DNA of 64,000 nt from Oceanospirillaceae bacterium (GCA_002724925.1 PBQA01000015.1:24834-88833); one strand, 5' to 3'; counted from the stretch's first letter, positions 1 through 8,564 are shown. The notes: generated from the sequence alone by a model not told the origin. Numbers and translations: made by a program.

Positions 1-562
1 GTGCCAGAGCAATGGTCGCACGCACATCGGAGACAGCATCGTGGGCCTTGCCGTGATCGAGACCATTAGCAGCCGTCAGGTGCTCAAGTTTAAAGCTGGT
101 CTTACCCAAGTCATTCTTCGGCCATTCAATGCCTTCCGGGCGCAGTGCGTACGCGCAACGCACAACATCAAGCAGGTCCCAGCGGGAGTTACCGCCCTGC
201 CATTCGCGTGCATAGGGGTCAAAGAAGTTGCGGTACAGGGTGTAACGAGTAAATTCATCATCAAAGCGGATGCTGTTATAGCCCGCAACACAGGTACCCG
301 GCTGACTGAACATCTCGTTGATGCGAGCAATAAAGTCTTTCTCTGGGATGCCTTTGCTCTGGCAGTCTTGTGGCGTAATGCCGGTGATCAACACGGCTTC
401 CGGATGCGGCAGGTAGTCATCCGACTGACGGCAGAATATTTCGACCGGTTCTTCAATTTCATTGAGGTCTTCGTCGGTGCGGATAGCAGCAAACTGCGCT
501 GGGCGATCCCAGGCTGGGTTTGCGCCAAACGTTTCATAGTCGTACCAGACGATGGTGTTCAC
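1..562 (-). CDS. sbcB: Exodeoxyribonuclease I, N-terminal 187 residues (3' end outside window)
   Basis: Exonuclease I degrades single-stranded DNA 3' to 5' and acts in mismatch repair and recombination. The minus-strand translation from a GTG codon at 560-562 opens with a YDYETFG exonuclease motif (metal-binding D and E), followed by DRPAQFAAIRTD, LITGITPQ, a GYNSIRFDDE block and HDAVSDVRATIA. All of these line up with the start of E. coli SbcB as I remember it. The GTG start is supported by an AGGAG ribosome site six bases upstream (complement of about 569-573). Only the DEDDh nuclease domain lies inside the window; the SH3-like and C-terminal domains would continue to the left. The frame is open throughout. 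Confidence 0.93.
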   Translation of the reverse strand, partial: MNTIVWYDYETFGANPAWDRPAQFAAIRTDEDLNEIEEPVEIFCRQSDDYLPHPEAVLITGITPQDCQSKGIPEKDFIARINEMFSQPGTCVAGYNSIRFDDEFTRYTLYRNFFDPYAREWQGGNSRWDLLDVVRCAYALRPEGIEWPKNDLGKTSFKLEHLTAANGLDHGKAHDAVSDVRATIALA

Positions 563-620
563 TCAATGCTCCTGTATGCAGATCAAAACGCTAGTTTACC
601 GATTATACGGCACGCATAAA

Positions 621-656
621 ACAAAACCCCCGGAGGATGACCTTCGGGGGTTTTGT
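621..656 (-). terminator. Rho-independent terminator after the lipoprotein hydrolase gene
   Basis: A strong hairpin with a CCCCCG/CGGGGG core, ATGA loop and flanking A/T tracts (ACAAAA on one side, TTTTGT on the other). It lies between the end of the 680-1699 gene and the start of sbcB, so it terminates the hydrolase gene on the minus strand. The flanks are near-symmetric, so it could work in both directions. Confidence 0.8.
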
Positions 657-679
657 CTTTGAACAGATCGGACAGCCGC

Positions 680-1699
680 TTACCAGCCTTTGCGCGGATT
701 ACCCGGTACGATCCAACCCTGCTCTTCCTTACCTGGAAGTTGGGGCAGTTCGCCGAACATCAGGTAGTAATGCGCATCGCGCGAAGACTGACGTGGCAGC
801 TCTTCCATTGGCAGGTGGCCAGTCACTTCGTACGAAACAAAAGTCATGTTCGGCAGGTGTGTTTTGAACTGCTTCATCACGCGCTCAGGCGTCCATTCGT
901 CATCCTCACCCCACATCACGAGTGTTGGTGTCTGGATGTACTTAATACGGTCGCTTTCGTTGTTGCCTTCTTCCAGTTGGTCTTCCATGGTACGGGCAAC
1001 GTCGATAAATGCGGTGCGGTTGCCCTTACGCAACATCATGTCCTGATTGCGACGGACAATCTCGTCGGTGACCTTTTCATCATCGGAGTACATTGACTCA
1101 ATACGATCACGGACTTTACCGCGTCGTAGTGTCCAGGAATTGAGGCCAGCCAGAACAGGAATGGTGTTGTAACCCAATACCGGATGAACCTCCTGATCAA
1201 AGCCGGTGGAGTCAACGAGTACCATGGAGTCAACACGCTCTGGGTATTCTTTGGCGAAGTTCCAGGTAATGAAACCGCCGTATGAGGCACCAACCAGCCT
1301 TACGCTGTCGAGGCCGAGCTTATCCATGAAGGCTTCAACTTTGCCCATCATGTACTCAACGTCGTATGTTTCGGTTTTCGGGTCCGGGCCAGTCAGGCCG
1401 TGTCCAGGGAGATCAAGGCGGATAACGCGGAAGTCGGTCGCCATACGGTCAACCCAAGCGTCCCAGACATGCAGAGATGAATGTTCGCCATGGAGCATCA
1501 ACACGGCTTCATCGCCAAACCCCTGATCGGTGTAATGCATCACAAGACCGTCGACAGCGGTAAATTTAGAGCTTTCGTCGGTGTACTTTTCAGTGAGTTC
1601 AGAGAGCGGGCGAGAGCCCAGGCCGAAGTAAGCACAGCCTGTAGTTACAACAGTGGTTGCGACCATACTGGCTACCAGCAGCAGCTTGATGAGTTTCAT
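680..1699 (-). CDS. Alpha/beta-hydrolase fold lipoprotein
   Basis: A 339-residue hydrolase with a lipoprotein signal. A charged start and hydrophobic stretch lead to a lipobox ending at Cys22 (TTGC). The HG oxyanion turn is at about 70-71, the nucleophile elbow G-A-S-Y-G at 137-141 puts the nucleophile at Ser139, the acid is Asp266 or Asp267 in WGEDD, and the catalytic His295 is in TGHLP. The triad is complete, so it is probably an active esterase, lipase or other alpha/beta hydrolase anchored to a membrane on the periplasmic side. The substrate cannot be read from sequence. It is monocistronic, with a terminator downstream and a roughly 190-bp gap shared with the divergent DUF349 gene. Confidence 0.85.
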   Translation of the reverse strand: MKLIKLLLVASMVATTVVTTGCAYFGLGSRPLSELTEKYTDESSKFTAVDGLVMHYTDQGFGDEAVLMLHGEHSSLHVWDAWVDRMATDFRVIRLDLPGHGLTGPDPKTETYDVEYMMGKVEAFMDKLGLDSVRLVGASYGGFITWNFAKEYPERVDSMVLVDSTGFDQEVHPVLGYNTIPVLAGLNSWTLRRGKVRDRIESMYSDDEKVTDEIVRRNQDMMLRKGNRTAFIDVARTMEDQLEEGNNESDRIKYIQTPTLVMWGEDDEWTPERVMKQFKTHLPNMTFVSYEVTGHLPMEELPRQSSRDAHYYLMFGELPQLPGKEEQGWIVPGNPRKGW

Positions 1700-1885
1700 C
1701 GTGATCCCCGGATCTTATTATTGTTGTCATATTACTAATACTAGTCTCGTTACCTTACCACAGCTTTACTGGGTCGTCTCGCCTTCTGCATCAATCTGCT
1801 GCTGACTCAATTCTGCGCTTCCCCTCTGCTGGTATGACGTTAGAATGATCATCCTTTTCGAGAACATTTGTTGTAAGCGAACTTC

Positions 1886-4483
1886 ATGGCTCTATTCAAA
1901 AAGTTATTCAACAGGGACAAAACCCGCAACGCGACCGACACTAAGAAAGCGCCGGCCGCGAAAACTGGGCGTCAGTTAATCCTCAGCGAGAAAGACAGCG
2001 ATCGCCGTCTGGTGCTGATCAGAGAAGTAACCGATGAGACTGAGCTGGAAGCTCTGATCCGTGAAGCGGACAAAGAGACCCGTCAGCAGATTGAAGCCGT
2101 CTGGCTTGAGCGTCTCGCACCGTCAGGAACGCTACCCTCTGGCGCGAATGATCAGGTACTGACCCGTATCGCATCACTGACCCGCGATGATGCATTGGCG
2201 AAGTCTGCCATCGCCGCCATTGGCGACGAACCAGCTCGTTTGGCCCTGGCCAAAGAGCATCCCCTGGCCCGCGTGCGTCTGGCTGCGGCAGAGACAATTA
2301 CCTCCGCAGAGGCGCTGCACGATTTGCAGAAGCATGCACAAGGCAAAGACAAGGCCGTTTACCGGCATTGCAAAGACGCCCTTGCGGCACTCAATGCCGA
2401 AGATGAAGCCCGCCAGAAGGTTCAGGACAAGATCGACTACATCCGCAGTAATGCAGAGACTCTGCTGCGCCTGGGCTTTGGCCCTGAGTTTACCGGCAAA
2501 GTACAGATACTCAGTCAGCGTTGGCAGGATTTGAAAGAGTCCACCGAGGGCTTTGAGACAACGGATATTCCTGCCCTGCTGGAACAACTCGAAGCAATCC
2601 TTACGGCGAAGAAAGAAGAAGAGCAAAAAGCCGCAGCACTCGAAGCTGAACTGCAGCAAGCGACTGAACAGCAACAGCGCATTCTTACTCACCTGAAGGA
2701 TGTACTTGAGAGCATCAGTGATGATTCGACAGCAGAAAGCCTGAAAGAAACCCTGCTCAGCGAAGAAAGTGCCTGGGCAGCAGCCACGGCCAAGCACTCA
2801 GCATCAGCAAGCCAGCAAAAGCAGTACGATAACGCCGTTGCCGAAATTACTACCGCAGCGGCAGCCCTGCAGTACCTCGATGAGCATGACGACATTAAGG
2901 GTGAACTCTCTCCGGAGCAGGCCCGTGAACACCTTCCGCATCTTGCCTGGCCACACAGTGCCAGTGCTCCGGCATGGCTGACAGCTCTGAGAAAAGTGGC
3001 CGGTGAAAAGCCGAAAGCGGCAAAGCCAGTACCGGAAAAACAGGATGACAGCGAAGCCCGCGCTAAAGCAGAGGCGCTTATTGAAACGCTCGAAAACGCA
3101 CTGGAAGCAAAGGTCGTTGCAGACGCTGCCAACGCGCTCAAGCAGATTCATCGTTTGAACGACAAGCTGACGCAAAAGACACAGAACCAGATGCAGGGCC
3201 GCCTTCGTCTGCTGACCAATCAGCTGAACGAACTCCGCGACTGGCAGGGCTTTGCTGTAACGCCGAAGAAGGAAGCCCTGTGCGAGCAGATGGAAGCCTT
3301 AATCGACGCCGATATTGCGCCGGACTTACTGGCCGAGCGTATTAAAGAGCTTCAGACCGAGTGGAAATCTCTTGGCCACTCGAATGACCGGGATCTGTGG
3401 CAGCGCTTCCAGGAAGCCTCTGACAAGGCCTTTGAGCCGTGCAAAGCTTATTTTGCAGAACAGGCTCAGCAGCGTGAGAAACTGGTATCACTGCGTAATC
3501 AGCTTACCGAAGAGCTACGCCATTACGAAGCCAACATGGACTGGGACAGCGCAGACTGGAAAACGGTGCAGAATACGTTGAATGCCGCCCGTGATACCTT
3601 CCGCTCTTATTCGCCGGTTGATCGTGCGTCTCACCAGAAAACCCAGAAAGCATTTAACGACGTCTGCGACGCGATCTATGCGCACCTGAAAGCCGAATAC
3701 GATCGTAATTTAGATCAGAAGCGTGCTCTGGTCAGCGCTGCTGAAGCGGCTGCGAACAGCGACGATATGAGCGCAGCAGCAGACACAGTGAAGAAAATCC
3801 AGCAGGATTGGAAATCCGTCGGCGTGACGCCTCGTGGCCCGGACCAGAAACTCTGGAGCCAACTGCGCAAGCACGCAGATTCTGTTTTTGCTCAATTGAA
3901 TGACGCTCGCGACGCTCGCAAAGCTGAAATTAATGAAACAGTCGCCAGCGCTGAAGCGATCGTTGAAGAGGCAAAAGCGAACACAGAAGATCAAGGCGTT
4001 GCTGCGATCAATGAAGCGCGTGAAAAACTCGCAGCCATAGAGCTTCCTAAGGGTGCTCACGGGCGTCTTGTTAAATCGCTTAACGACATTGAAGAGCGTA
4101 TTAACTCCGCACGCAGCGCAGCTAAAGCCGCAGAAGAGCGTGGTCGCTGGGATACTCTGCTGGGGTTAATATCGTCGAATGAGAAACCTGAATCTGACGC
4201 TGCTCTGCCTTCGGGCATTGAGGCTTCCTGGTTTACTCAGGAAGCAGGTGAAGTCGATGCGAGAAAACTTTGCATCACCATGGAAATCATCGCTGATGTG
4301 GAATCACCAGTAGAAGATAAGCCTTCACGTATGGAGCTTCAGGTTCAGCGCCTGGCAGAGGGCATGGGAAGAAACCTGAGCAAAGAAGAAGAACGCAATG
4401 CGCTTATTAAACAATGGCTGACTGTAGACGCTGAGCAAGTTTTGACTGAGCGTTTTATTACGGCACTGAAAGCTGTTATTTAA
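1886..4483 (+). CDS. Large DUF349 coiled-coil protein
   Basis: An 865-residue, Ala/Glu/Lys/Gln-rich, almost wholly helical protein with no signal peptide or membrane segment, so probably cytoplasmic. The C-terminal two thirds contains several DUF349-type units, recognisable by a Trp near W-x-x-x-G followed by LWxxF or LWxxL and a helical KAxxE run (for example around residues 480-540 and 630-700). Residues 220-340 look coiled-coil. The first 150 residues have short alpha-repeat character with DD-ALAKSAIAAIGD-like blocks. DUF349 proteins have no firm enzymatic role that I can name. It stands alone between two terminators. Moderate confidence on family, none on function. Confidence 0.8.
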   Translation: MALFKKLFNRDKTRNATDTKKAPAAKTGRQLILSEKDSDRRLVLIREVTDETELEALIREADKETRQQIEAVWLERLAPSGTLPSGANDQVLTRIASLTRDDALAKSAIAAIGDEPARLALAKEHPLARVRLAAAETITSAEALHDLQKHAQGKDKAVYRHCKDALAALNAEDEARQKVQDKIDYIRSNAETLLRLGFGPEFTGKVQILSQRWQDLKESTEGFETTDIPALLEQLEAILTAKKEEEQKAAALEAELQQATEQQQRILTHLKDVLESISDDSTAESLKETLLSEESAWAAATAKHSASASQQKQYDNAVAEITTAAAALQYLDEHDDIKGELSPEQAREHLPHLAWPHSASAPAWLTALRKVAGEKPKAAKPVPEKQDDSEARAKAEALIETLENALEAKVVADAANALKQIHRLNDKLTQKTQNQMQGRLRLLTNQLNELRDWQGFAVTPKKEALCEQMEALIDADIAPDLLAERIKELQTEWKSLGHSNDRDLWQRFQEASDKAFEPCKAYFAEQAQQREKLVSLRNQLTEELRHYEANMDWDSADWKTVQNTLNAARDTFRSYSPVDRASHQKTQKAFNDVCDAIYAHLKAEYDRNLDQKRALVSAAEAAANSDDMSAAADTVKKIQQDWKSVGVTPRGPDQKLWSQLRKHADSVFAQLNDARDARKAEINETVASAEAIVEEAKANTEDQGVAAINEAREKLAAIELPKGAHGRLVKSLNDIEERINSARSAAKAAEERGRWDTLLGLISSNEKPESDAALPSGIEASWFTQEAGEVDARKLCITMEIIADVESPVEDKPSRMELQVQRLAEGMGRNLSKEEERNALIKQWLTVDAEQVLTERFITALKAVI

Positions 4484-4523
4484 AAAAAATAGGAAACAGT
4501 GAGCTACTCACTGCTAACTGAAT

Positions 4524-4552
4524 AAAAACTGGCCTCTCACAGGCCAGTTTTT
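4524..4552. terminator. Bidirectional terminator between the DUF349 gene and tusA
   Basis: Perfect stem AAAAACTGGCCT / AGGCCAGTTTTT with a CTCAC loop. It lies between the convergent DUF349 gene (plus) and tusA (minus) and has T-tracts in both directions. Confidence 0.85.
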
Positions 4553-4584
4553 ATTTGTGCCGAAGACCACTATTCTTGCCCTTG

Positions 4585-4830
4585 CTATTCTTCCTCTTCG
4601 GCGCCCTTCACGATCAGAAAGCGATACTCGCCATCCACTTCTTCATTCACCAGCATCTCATGACTGAGAAACGCACAGAAGCGCGTAAAGTCACGCACGG
4701 TTGAAGGGTCTGTTGCCAGTATCTGTATGACTTCGCCGATCGCCATTTCATTAATTTCTTTATGAAGCATCATCACCGGCTCTGGGCAAAACAAACCACG
4801 GGCGTCGAGTGTACGGGCAATATCAGTCAT
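4585..4830 (-). CDS. tusA: TusA-type sulfur carrier/sulfurtransferase
   Basis: An 81-residue protein with the family signature LDARGLFCPEPVM. Cys15 sits in the CPxP motif that carries the persulfide, and the spacing and C-terminal RFLIVKG block match E. coli TusA. TusA relays sulfur from IscS to TusBCD for tRNA 2-thiouridine synthesis and to other acceptors. I start it at the ATG at 4828-4830 rather than at an upstream in-frame Met. That ATG shares a base with the stop codon of the upstream permease gene (TAATG), so translational coupling is likely. The acidic end GAEEEE is a minor peculiarity. Last gene of the minus-strand run. Confidence 0.9.
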   Translation of the reverse strand: MTDIARTLDARGLFCPEPVMMLHKEINEMAIGEVIQILATDPSTVRDFTRFCAFLSHEMLVNEEVDGEYRFLIVKGAEEEE

Positions 4831-6038
4831 TATGATCCTCGGTATTGGAGAAACAGGCCACGGCGACTCACCATCACGACCAGTACGATGGCCGCAGCAC
4901 ATAATAGCGCAGCGACACTGAAATGGCCGACGTAGCCAAGCTGCGTCGCACTATACCCCGACAACGCACCAGCGACCATTCCCGTAATAATGACTACGCA
5001 GCTCTGAAAGGCATAATCCGCGCCCTCTGAGTGCTCGCGGCAGCGATCCATCATGACCGTAAACAGGGCTGCAGTGGCCATACCACCCGCCACGTGTTCT
5101 GCAATCACGGCCAGCCAGATCGTAAACATATCACCTGCAGAAATCAGGGAGTAACCAAGCATTGCGACAGTCTCAAAGAGAAGGAACAAGACTAATGCAT
5201 AGGCTCGGGGCATCCGGCCGGTCAGCCAGCCTCCCAACAAGGCGCCAGAGAGCCCCGCAAGGAATCCGCCAATGCCGAGCAAAGCTCCCATCTGCTCAAG
5301 TGTGACGCCCAGGTCAGACAGGTAAGGCCTGATCATCTGAGTCCCGAACGCATCACCAAACTTATAAAGCGCAATCAACGCCAACCATAACCACGGACCA
5401 TCGAGACGAAAGAAACCAGACCACTGCTTCCAGACGCCCTGCTCTGCTTTGGTATGAGCTCTGGGCTTCCAGAAATACAGCGGCAGACTGCCGACAAACA
5501 TCAGAGCCGCGACAGACAGCAACGAAAACTGCCAGCCCAGATGATTAAAGAAAGACAGCAGAACGCCACCGGCCAGCACCATGCCGACGCGATAGCCACC
5601 TACCTGAATACCATTCCCGAGACCACGCTCTGCAGGTTTAAGATTCTCTACAGCCACCGCATCGGTGGCGATATCCTGCGTCGCGGTTAATAGATTCACT
5701 GCCATCAGAACAAGAGCAAGCGCCAACACGCCATCACTGGTCAGCCAGGGCAAAGGAACGAAAGACAGTGCGATTAAAACCAGCACAGCGGTGTGGTTCA
5801 TTGCCAGAATCCAGCTGCGACGATACTCGCCGGGAATGATGGAAACCCGATCCAGCACTGGCGCCCAAATAAACTTCAATGCCCAGGGCAACGCCACCAG
5901 AGACATTAACCCAATCGATTTAAGATCGACGCCCTGCTCTCTCAACAGCACCGGCATCGCCTGACCAAAGAAGCCGTGGGGTAAACCCTGCACCAGGTAT
6001 AACGAAATCAGGGCGAACCATTTAAGAGGTGAGTTCAT
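4830..6038 (-). CDS. MFS permease, AmpG/PAT-like
   Basis: A 402-residue polytopic inner-membrane protein with about 12 hydrophobic segments. The N-terminal pattern LYLVQGLPHGFF...PVLLREQG, then LPWALKFIWAPVLDR and a TQDIATDAVAVE segment in TM4-5, is characteristic of the AmpG (muropeptide permease)/acetyl-CoA transporter branch of the MFS. AmpG imports anhydro-muropeptides for cell-wall recycling. Whether this paralogue does that is not provable here: it is shorter than E. coli AmpG and sits with tusA rather than recycling genes. Its start overlaps the preceding membrane-protein gene by 17 bp and its stop overlaps the tusA ATG, so the three are probably co-translated. Confidence 0.82.
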   Translation of the reverse strand: MNSPLKWFALISLYLVQGLPHGFFGQAMPVLLREQGVDLKSIGLMSLVALPWALKFIWAPVLDRVSIIPGEYRRSWILAMNHTAVLVLIALSFVPLPWLTSDGVLALALVLMAVNLLTATQDIATDAVAVENLKPAERGLGNGIQVGGYRVGMVLAGGVLLSFFNHLGWQFSLLSVAALMFVGSLPLYFWKPRAHTKAEQGVWKQWSGFFRLDGPWLWLALIALYKFGDAFGTQMIRPYLSDLGVTLEQMGALLGIGGFLAGLSGALLGGWLTGRMPRAYALVLFLLFETVAMLGYSLISAGDMFTIWLAVIAEHVAGGMATAALFTVMMDRCREHSEGADYAFQSCVVIITGMVAGALSGYSATQLGYVGHFSVAALLCAAAIVLVVMVSRRGLFLQYRGS

Positions 6039-6663
6039 TCATTAACCGCTTTTCATAAATTGTTCTGATGACTATTAAATCCGTAATCACAAATGAAACC
6101 AGAAGATGCAACCACATCCATGGAATAACTCGCCTGCTGTGCTCAGAGTTGGAAAGCCACCGCTGTCGCCACTGAATTTCCATTGGGGTCGGCGCATAAG
6201 TTACCCGCACACCATCACAGCTGACGACTTCTGCTGTGACTCCATGCCCTCGATAGATCTGCCCAGCTATAAACGCGGAAGCCCGACATTGCTCTTCCAG
6301 AGTTGAGTCATCTCTGGCATTCACAGTTGCAAGCATGGACGTTTGTTTCTCTAATGAACCTGCAAGAACCTTATTTACATCGAGTTGCTCGTACATAAGA
6401 TGCAGTTTAAAGCCAAGAAATGACGGGTAAACAAACGTGACGACCAACCAAAAAAGGGAGCCTACGACCCTGTAGTTTTTGTTCTCGTACGTCAGATAGA
6501 GGTGACGCATAAAGAGTGCAGTCGCGAAGGATATCCAGATCACCCAAACCATAAAGGTAATATCAACCAGCCCTGATCCTCCCCAGAGAGAGAAAGCACA
6601 GCAGACAATGAGACCTGACAATAATCCTGTCGCTTCGATTCGGTTCACTCTGGATAATTTCAC
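6022..6663 (-). CDS. Uncharacterised four-TM membrane protein
   Basis: A 213-residue protein I do not recognise. Hydrophobic segments lie near residues 12-30, 32-52, 65-90 and 180-205. Between TM3 and TM4 is a soluble loop of about 90 residues with two cysteines (LEEQCRASAF and VVSCDGV) that could form a disulfide if the loop is periplasmic. It begins a tightly packed run with the AmpG-like permease (17-bp overlap) and tusA. Nothing in the sequence fixes a function. The reading frame and overlap argue that it is a real gene. Confidence 0.65.
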   Translation of the reverse strand: MKLSRVNRIEATGLLSGLIVCCAFSLWGGSGLVDITFMVWVIWISFATALFMRHLYLTYENKNYRVVGSLFWLVVTFVYPSFLGFKLHLMYEQLDVNKVLAGSLEKQTSMLATVNARDDSTLEEQCRASAFIAGQIYRGHGVTAEVVSCDGVRVTYAPTPMEIQWRQRWLSNSEHSRRVIPWMWLHLLVSFVITDLIVIRTIYEKRLMNELTS

Positions 6664-6725
6664 TGAAGGCTAACCCTGATGAAAATTGACCCGAAGGTCA
6701 GTATCACTGTTAAGAATTTGATACT

Positions 6726-7196
6726 TCATTCCTCTGTAGAAAGTATATAAGTTCTGAATTTTCGTCCCATCCATTCACTCTCTTTTACTTCTTTCGCCAT
6801 CTTTTCAAGTGCACGATATTTACGGCGGGTCTCGAGTAGATGAAACACTACCTCTTGATGACCAAGCTCCCGAGACCAGCGGATCATATCCCTGAAGACC
6901 CTTAAGCCTGAGCCCCAGTACGAACTTGAGAGGATAATCGCAAGTTCAGCGCCTTCGCCATCGGGTTGTATGCCACACCAGCCTGCAATATTACCATTGA
7001 CCAGTATTGCACGGACACGATACCCATTCGCTGCATCTATTCGGGTTTTCTCCATAACCCAGAATTCTAGGGTTTCTTCAGTAAATTTTGGATGATCCAC
7101 GAGGTGTGCTCTGAGTTTCTCGTCGTTCATCAAATCCAGCAGTACTGTTTGACTGACCTCTCCGAGAGATGCGTAGGTTACAACCTTCTTGTTCAT
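6726..7196 (-). CDS. GNAT-family N-acetyltransferase
   Basis: A 156-residue protein with the GNAT layout: an N-terminal helix pair, a beta-hairpin VRAILVNGNIAGWCGIQPDG, a strand AELAIIL, then SSSYWGSGLRVFRDMIRWSREL in place of the usual Q/RxxGxG/A acetyl-CoA loop, and a final EVVFHLLETRRKYRALEKM segment. The CoA-binding loop is degenerate (Y-W-G-S-G), so activity is less certain. The substrate is unknown. It reads in the same direction as the downstream membrane-protein/AmpG/tusA group, 62 bp away, and diverges from rlmF. Confidence 0.65.
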   Translation of the reverse strand: MNKKVVTYASLGEVSQTVLLDLMNDEKLRAHLVDHPKFTEETLEFWVMEKTRIDAANGYRVRAILVNGNIAGWCGIQPDGEGAELAIILSSSYWGSGLRVFRDMIRWSRELGHQEVVFHLLETRRKYRALEKMAKEVKESEWMGRKFRTYILSTEE

Positions 7197-7302
7197 TCTT
7201 TATATCCTGTGTGGATGACAGCATTGCACAGCCAAAGGAAAATAACGCTCCTGGCGGTATACTATGTCGCTAACCTACGGCAATTGCTTACGAACCTCAG
7301 AT

Positions 7303-8226
7303 ATGAGCCTCTTAACCACGAACAAGAATGATGGCAAAGGCCTTCACCCGCGTAATCTCCATAATCGTAGATACGACTATGAAGTCCTGATCAAAACGCG
7401 ACCTTCACTCAAAAATCATGTTGAGTCAGGCCCTGAAGGACAAAGTACCATCAACTTCTCAGATCCGCAGGCGGTAAAGGCGTTGAACGCTGCTATCCTT
7501 GAGCAGCATTACGGAGTAACTGGCTGGGATATACCCGGAGGTGCTCTCTGCCCTCCAATTCCGGGCCGAGTTGACTACATTCACTACATTGCCGACCTAC
7601 TGGATTCGATAGAGCCCGATAAGAGTATACGCATGCTGGATATTGGCACCGGAGCAAACGGGATCTACCCGCTTCTGGCGAGCAGCGTTTATGATTGGGA
7701 ATGCGTTGCGACCGACATCAGTGAGGCTTCATTAGATAACGTCGCGAAGGTTTTAAAAAGCAACGCGGCTTTGCAGTCTCGCATCAGTCTTCGATTACAG
7801 CACGACAAACACAAGATGTTTGAAGGCGTCGTTCTGCCGCAAGAGCAATTCGACGTGTCGGTTTGCAACCCGCCTTTCCACGCGTCTGCTGAGGAGGCTC
7901 TGCGCGGAAGTCAGCGAAAAGTCGCCAATCTAAATAAGGACAAAGCAGAACCGAATAGCAAGCCTCTGCTCAACTTTGGCGGGATGGAAAACGAACTCTG
8001 GTGCAACGGCGGTGAAGCACTCTTTCTGAAAAAAATGATTAAAGAAAGTAAACAGTTTGCTTCCCAGGTTCGCTGGTTTACCAGCCTGGTATCAAAAGCG
8101 GAAAACGTGAAGCCACTGTCAAAACTTGCGAATAAAGCAGGCGCAACAGACGTTAAGGTCATTGAGATGACGCAGGGCAAAAAGCAGACCCGTATTCTGG
8201 CGTGGACGTTTCAAGCGATAGGTTGA
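7303..8226 (+). CDS. rlmF: 23S rRNA (adenine1618-N6)-methyltransferase
   Basis: RlmF methylates A1618 of 23S rRNA using SAM. The family's N-terminal GLHPRNxHxxRYD signature is present, followed by VKALNxAxLxxxY, WDIPxGxLCPPxPGRxDYIH, the SAM-binding DIGTGANGIYPLL motif, the catalytic NPPF motif of N6-adenine methyltransferases, and NFGGMxxELWCxGGE. All match E. coli YbiN/RlmF in order. I chose the ATG at 7303 because it leaves a short leader before GLHPRN as in the E. coli protein. An in-frame ATG at 7264 would add 13 residues. Neither has a convincing Shine-Dalgarno site. Confidence 0.92.
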   Translation: MSLLTTNKNDGKGLHPRNLHNRRYDYEVLIKTRPSLKNHVESGPEGQSTINFSDPQAVKALNAAILEQHYGVTGWDIPGGALCPPIPGRVDYIHYIADLLDSIEPDKSIRMLDIGTGANGIYPLLASSVYDWECVATDISEASLDNVAKVLKSNAALQSRISLRLQHDKHKMFEGVVLPQEQFDVSVCNPPFHASAEEALRGSQRKVANLNKDKAEPNSKPLLNFGGMENELWCNGGEALFLKKMIKESKQFASQVRWFTSLVSKAENVKPLSKLANKAGATDVKVIEMTQGKKQTRILAWTFQAIG

Positions 8227-8239
8227 GCGAATTGATTGA

Positions 8240-8273
8240 TCGCGAATAGCCTCCGGCTGAATCGCTCCTACAG
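8240..8273 (-). repeat. REP-like palindromic element (copy A)
   Basis: Read on the minus strand it starts CTGTAGGAGCGATTCAGCC and ends GGCTATTCGCG, a head sequence followed by an imperfect stem-loop. It is an inverted, diverged copy of the element at 8314-8352. The organisation (GTAGGAGCG head plus hairpin, inverted pairs, intergenic) is that of REP/BIME elements of gammaproteobacteria. Whether it is dispersed in the genome cannot be seen here. Confidence 0.6.
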
Positions 8274-8313
8274 TTCAGAGGCCGTCGTGATGTAAGTGAA
8301 TGATCAGAGCACC

Positions 8314-8352
8314 GTAGGAGCGCTTCAGCCAGCTTGCCTGGCTATGCGCGAT
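8314..8352 (+). repeat. REP-like palindromic element (copy B)
   Basis: Starts GTAGGAGCGCTTCAGCC and ends GGCTATGCGCGAT, forming a GCGC..CAGCC/GGCT..GCGC stem. It matches copy A (8240-8273) in inverted orientation with only a few differences, making a BIME-like inverted pair separated by about 40 bp. Confidence 0.6.
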
Positions 8353-8370
8353 ATTTCTCTGCCCAGACCA

Positions 8371-8463
8371 CAGCAGATACCAACTCAGGACCGTGTACCG
8401 CACGGAAGCGGTACCCGAGCTTCCAGGGATGATTAACAGCGTGTCCTGAGGTGGTATCTGCTG
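8371..8463. repeat. Long imperfect inverted repeat with nested hairpin
   Basis: Arms at 8371-8391 and 8443-8463 are complementary over 20 of 21 positions (CAGCAGATACCA...CAGGAC against its complement). Within the 51-base loop is a second perfect 7-bp hairpin, GTACCGC at 8395-8401 with GCGGTAC at 8408-8414. There is no coding frame of note. A transcript of either strand would fold into a long cruciform. It could be a small non-autonomous repeat element or a structured RNA. It is not a terminator, because no T-tract follows. Confidence 0.55.
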
Positions 8464-8496
8464 AGGGCTATTATTCCGCTAAATGTCAGCTCACGC

Positions 8497-8527
8497 CGCT
8501 ATCGGGAATAAGATTCCCTCCTACAAG
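8497..8527 (-). repeat. Third REP-like element, variant stem (copy C)
   Basis: On the minus strand it opens CTTGTAGGAGGGAATC and closes ATTCCCGATAGCG, with a GGGAATC/ATTCCC stem. It shares the GTAGGAG head of copies A and B but has a different stem, as REP subfamilies often do. Confidence 0.45.
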
Positions 8528-8541
8528 CTCCCCCAGAAACG

Positions 8542-8564
8542 AAAAAGCCCCGCGTTGCGGGGCT
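8542..8564 (-). terminator. Terminator of the thiolase gene
   Basis: Stem AGCCCCGC/GCGGGGCT with a 3-base loop, followed on the minus strand by TTTTTC. Located 40 bp past the thiolase stop codon. Together with the repeats above it fills the 8227-8604 gap, which otherwise holds no gene. Confidence 0.85.

Noticed and set aside
41..619. A 192-residue plus-strand frame at the window start
   Set aside because: It is antisense to sbcB, whose minus-strand translation matches exonuclease I throughout.
8240..8527. Possible CRISPR array
   Set aside because: The repeats are in alternating orientation, of unequal spacing and diverged; they are REP-like, not direct repeats with spacers.
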